Made by a program: the position numbers and the translations under genes
From: Erythroxylum novogranatense
Lineage: Eukaryota > Streptophyta > Magnoliopsida > Malpighiales > Erythroxylaceae
Reading direction: 5' to 3'
Length of the DNA: 64,000 bases
NCBI GenBank assembly: GCA_029891385.1
Contig: JAIWQS010000137.1
Span: 1 to 64,000 of the forward strand
In this document: positions 59,523 to 64,000 of the stretch, piece by piece
How positions within the stretch are numbered: the stretch's first letter is position 1
Layout: each line of letters starts with the position of its first letter
Notes under the pieces: generated by a model
Databases searched by the model: none
What the model was told of the DNA's origin: nothing
The model's input: only the letters and a program-made list of their open reading frames with translations

Positions 59523-62500
59523 ATTCTCCTCCTAATAAAAATTTCGTCCATGAAATTTCATATACTGATTGATCAGAAGGCGGGATTCTTTTCGATTAAC
59601 ACACTGCTTCCCATCGATTTCGCTACTACGGCCACATTCGGTCAATGAACGAGATCAAAACAATCAATGACTCTATTTCCTTTCTCAAGCTTTCCATTAT
59701 TTTACCGCTTTCTCATGATTATGCATAATTTGTCACTTTTCAATAGCATCACTATCAATAACATAAATATTGAATCCTAACAATATTTCCAATTCCATCT
59801 ATGAAACACTTTGTGAATCCGAACCATCTTTTAGGTTTTAGCCTAACTTTCCAATCCATAATTCTATTCACACCACAATCGATAGAGGCCCCTCATTACT
59901 TAATTCAATTTCTTTTAACTACACCTTTATTTTCCATCTAAATACCTTTTGCCGAGGTCATACCTTTCAAAATATTTCATTTATCGCTATCGATTTCGTT
60001 ATTATCAAAACACCAATCTCATGACATTTGTAACCTCGGTGTGAATCAATTGATTCATTGTCACCATCTTAAATTTTTTTTTAACCTATCACTTTATTGC
60101 CCTGATCACATAATATAGGATAACTATTTCTTTTTGGACAAGAAGACCCTTATACACTATCTCGCCACTAATATAATGATTGTCATGCCACAATCACCGC
60201 ACTATACATCAATCTCATATTCCCATGAACTCCAAAATACCATTGGTTAATCACATATCATCATTCACTTATAATCATTTGATTTCATTCCAACCTTTCA
60301 ATTACTCTTTCAATACTCTTACTAGAACATAAAGCTTTGATTGTTTCTTATGTTTTCTCTAACAGTTTTTTAGTGAAATCGTCCATATCACTTACTTCAA
60401 TTCTAAAGATCATTCACTCAAAATTTGGATTCATTCACAATTCTTTTATAAGGTTCGCACATTTTAAGTCCTCAATTTGGGTTTTACCAAATCTTTTTTA
60501 TACACATCAGTTTGAATTCCAATAGCTTAAAAGTCTTTCCGCTTAGCCCTTTTTGTTAGCTTGACGGTTTACACTCAGAACACAATCATAACCCTATCAC
60601 TAAAATTGCGATCATCTCATTTGAATTTCCTATTCCATACTTTGAATTTCAACCCAAATTCTGCTAGGAAAATACTCAATCATATAACCCTATTCAAATC
60701 TTCCAATTTCACAACATACCTCAATCATTATTGTCCTACCCAGTCATAGACACCTTCAATTTCAAAGCAGTACTCAGTACATCAAATTTCAATTTGTCAA
60801 TCACGATATAGCCCATAAAGTTATACTTGTCTTTAGGTACAAAAATCACTTTACATAGTTTCATCAGATTGCAGTATAACCTTTACTGAGACATTTCGCA
60901 TATATTACAAAATCTCCAAATGTCTCTTTCATACCATCTATCATTTGATTAACACGTTTTCCTCAATTAATTTTGATCTTTAACCATTTTCGACATATCC
61001 AATTTATACCCAATTTCAAAATAAATCTTCAAATTCCACGATATACATTCTTACAATTTCGATTTTCCCAATACCTCAATTTTCATTAAGTCTCTCAATA
61101 TGCCACGTTCGAATAATGCTTCATCCCCTATTTATTCAATTAAGGTCAAATTCACTCTTATGAAACTCGCATAATATACAATTTCCTCAACTGTGCCGAT
61201 TTATCTTCTTCACTTTTCAAATGCATTCGATCGCTCATTGATGATCTTAGTCATTCTCCAATATGACTACAATCAAGACACTTTACTTTTCATTAGCACC
61301 CTACTATCAGGGCATTGTCATCTCAACAAGTACAATCCTAAATCCCTTATACCCGTGATCAATTCGTATAACTTTTTAAATATCAAAATGTCTCCAATGA
61401 GGAACGATTTTTTTATAATTTTCTCATTTCCATCGGCTATATTCTGACACATGTTCCTTTATCCTGACTTCTCCACATAACCCAATTTATTTACGATAGA
61501 ACACTGCCTAAATTGACTAAACATTCATCATATCAATTTCGTACTTTCAGAACGTCATTACACAATTATACTCAAACTGGTATTTTCCTCATATTCACAA
61601 TCAATATTCCCTTGATGTTCAATCAATATTTTATCTCGTCATCATAATGGAAGCATTTTTTTTTCTTACGCCCGAGTCTCTGCTAGAATTAAGATTCCAA
61701 ATTTAACTTATAATTAATTTCAAATTTATCTCTATACTGTCCTTGCATTAATCATTATTCAATTTAATCATTCGATTAACTTAATCCAATTCAAGTAAAT
61801 TTCTCAACATCACACCATCACATTTCTTGTCACCATTCTCAATACTACAGAACTCAATTTTCAACTATACACTATATCCCATGTAGACCAATCTATGCCA
61901 GAATCCATATAATCCGAACATCCTTTTTAATACTGTTCATTTAGGTCCGCACTAGCAAAATCATTGCATCGATATACCAATTAATCACTTACACTAGGAT
62001 ACACAATACTCTCTCTTGACCTATCCTCACTCGTGAGGATTATATCATGGTCAAGTCCTCAACATGTAACAATTTCAATTCATTCCCAATAAATCACTAT
62101 AATCATCACAACTATTTGAAAATGTACTCATCAATTTATTTTCAATCAGGAAAAAAACCTTGCTATACTCATGTCCCTCTTTTATTCCCTCAAGCTCATT
62201 ACCTATGATAACATCATTAACAGTCTCACTCTTTCCCAATTAATCACTATAGGCACTTTCATTTCTCATTCCAACTTATATTGAATTTTATACGTCACGA
62301 TCATCCCGTAACTCTCTAGTTACTTCTCCTACCTTTTCCACGTATACGAGACAAGTTCGCTTAATAAATTTCACTTATCAGGGGGGGTTGTGTTCCCATA
62401 ATCTAGTATGTATTCACTTAGGCAAATCAACTGAACCTTGACCACTCTTTCATCTGCCATTTTCAGTATCTTACATTTCACTCTTTTCAGTATCACATCA

Positions 62501-63258
62501 TACCTATATATTTTTACACTCAAATCCATATCATCGATATACAATCACTCTTGATTTCTCGCTAACATAACTGATTCACAATCATAATTCATTATTCAAA
62601 ACACTCGTCACAGTAATCAATCCCAATTCTAACATTTTGTTTTCATCTACTAAGTTGATACACTTTCAATCTTACCAAATCTGTCATCTTTCTGTTTTCC
62701 TCTATCAATTTGCAACTATTTCAATCTATTCCACCTCCAAGGGGATACCCAGTATAACGCTAATATTGTATATCAAGGTACATCCACCAATACCCATTAA
62801 ATTCTCATTTCGATAATCAATCCCAATGGCAAACATTTCAATTTCTTCCACTTTAAACACTTTCACTCTTGTCTTTCCTATCAAGTCCTCTATCAATCCA
62901 CAAGTCTATTTTTATGTCTATCCTACAATCAAGGATATACCTCAGTATCACTCTCATATTGTATTTCATCGTATATCCACCAATATCGATACACTAAATG
63001 TTCATTTGCCAGATCGAACCATACACTTTTTCTCAACCTACTATGTTCACAACTTTCTTTTATCGCATTCCAACATATCATTATTTCCCTCACTATTCCT
63101 AACCGCTTAATCGATTGATACATGCTTATGCATGTGACTCACATATTGAACTAGGGATCAGTTGTCACTATCTGCCGTGATATGACTTCGATGCATGTGA
63201 CTTGACACAATTTCGTAATGCCCATGTACAATCGTATTTCGGCTCGATATCACCTAAA
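59523..63258 (-). other. Z interior, 3.7 kb, no gene recognised
   Basis: The left end carries the polypurine tract and a mutated pol-end hairpin (59523-59558); the right end a degraded primer site (minus sense AGGTGATATCGAGCC). In between, only T/C-rich plus-strand text with short spurious frames. Shared blocks with Y's interior suggest descent from a common, already non-coding element. Confidence 0.72.
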
Positions 63259-64000
63259 TGTAACACCCCACTCCCGCAAGACCCAACCCGACATCGATGG
63301 TGATATCCGAGTCCGCGCCCGCCAAGTGGTGGCGTACATCACTACCAAAACTCAAAGATGAAAATTTTTTTTCTTAACACATACTCACACATATTATCAT
63401 TTATGAAAACAATTCAATGGCCTTAGGGCCCTTTTTATAATTACAATTAATTTCACCGTTAACTTTACAAATTGCTCACATCAAGAATACAAAAGTCCAA
63501 GAATAGAAATACACTAAGACAGACGCTTAACCGATCCTCGACCACTTTCCGCTTCCTCAACTAGCAGATGTCATACGCCTGCTGCTAACGGGTATTCTTC
63601 TAAGTCCTGAAAATAATTTCAAATTTTGGGTGAGTTTTATGAACTCGGTGAGAAACCATCATCGATGGTTCTCCCAATTCATGCATCACATAAGCATGAT
63701 ACAAGACTCATTCCATAATTACACAAAACACACAATTGAAACAATCACAAGACAATTACAAGATACGATCTCGTAATAAAGAATAAAGAACCAACAAAAC
63801 ATTGCCAATTATTCAATTCCAAGATGCAATGCACATGTGACTCTTTTCCAGCTCATTTCAGATTGTGACCGAGCGCATAATGTTGATCAAGATAGACGCG
63901 TCTGGGAGAATTATCTCCGTCGATCTCGAGGCTCGGTTCAAAGATATCGAGCTCTAGGCCCGGTTCAAGATAAAGATGGCGTCTTGTTCACAATTTTCCT
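63259..64000 (-). repeat. Z right (5') LTR, first 742 bp in window
   Basis: Same start as 55729 and matches it to the window edge, with differences concentrated at CAG/CTG sites. Includes acceptor at 63607 and hairpin 63650-63672. Confidence 0.85.

Larger units (their letters stand above)
55729..64000 (-). mobile_element. Element Z: LARD-like element, right end outside the window
   Basis: Left LTR 55729-59522 (3.79 kb), interior 59523-63258 (3.74 kb, no gene recognised), right LTR from 63259 on. Ends TGTAACACCCCACTCCCG ... GATGTGATGTTACA. Sense is minus, as shown by the polypurine end at the left of the interior and the degraded primer site at its right. Inserted in the 3' LTR of C2. Related to Y in interior and LTR layout. 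Confidence 0.85.

Overview
This window is repeat-dominated plant nuclear DNA. The evidence is a DC1 (Cys/His-rich C1) gene, a family greatly expanded in plants, Ty3/gypsy chromovirus (Tekay/Del-like) and Athila-like elements, a Tork/Tnt1-like Copia element, initiator-Met-tRNA primer sites, and LTRs of 3-4 kb. A eudicot is likely, but I cannot name the species. No intact host gene, tRNA, rRNA or CRISPR array was recognised. Nearly all the open frames are LTR noise or broken retroelement genes.

Layout. 1-1930 is an Athila-like gag-pro fragment (minus strand) running off the left edge, followed by its probable leader (to about 3480) and AT-rich intergenic DNA. 4812-5735 and 46520-46907 are two parts of one DC1 gene (minus strand). 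They are separated by a 40.8-kb nest of retroelements bounded by an exact 5-bp target duplication (GTAAT). The nest has levels. Element A is a decayed Tekay-like chromovirus (5736-46519, minus). Its left LTR contains composite W/V (7505-34528; duplication ACATC). The left arm of W/V contains Y (11205-27996), and Y's left LTR contains X (12448-20812). A's RNase H region carries another 2.1-kb insert (37879-39973). Right of the DC1 fragment, a small-LTR Copia element C1 (46908-) also lies in the DC1 gene. C1 is interrupted by a long LTR Z' (48417-), Z' by a decayed Tnt1-like Copia C2 (50360-55728), and C2's 3' LTR by Z (55729 to past the window end).

How the parts relate. Only A encodes gypsy-type proteins. 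W, X, Y and Z have long LTRs but short interiors (0.5-3.7 kb) without recognisable genes. They keep the same primer site type as A and the same pol-terminus/polypurine hairpin, so they look like non-autonomous (LARD-like) elements served by Tekay-type machinery. Their LTRs share a modular design: arrays of about 170-180 bp degenerate modules, a GC-rich palindromic slot that differs between families, short conserved hairpins and, in A, Y and Z, what looks like a TATA box, a short exon and a 0.6-1.0 kb intron with consensus splice sites.

Cautions. Repeat copies differ in a non-random way at CAG/CTG (CHG) sites, for example CAGT versus CGAT or CGGT. This looks more like consensus error at methylated sites than mutation, so reading frames and small indels inside the repeats should be treated with care. 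The W/V composite has an inverted centre and a divergent right arm, which could be a real rearrangement or an assembly error.
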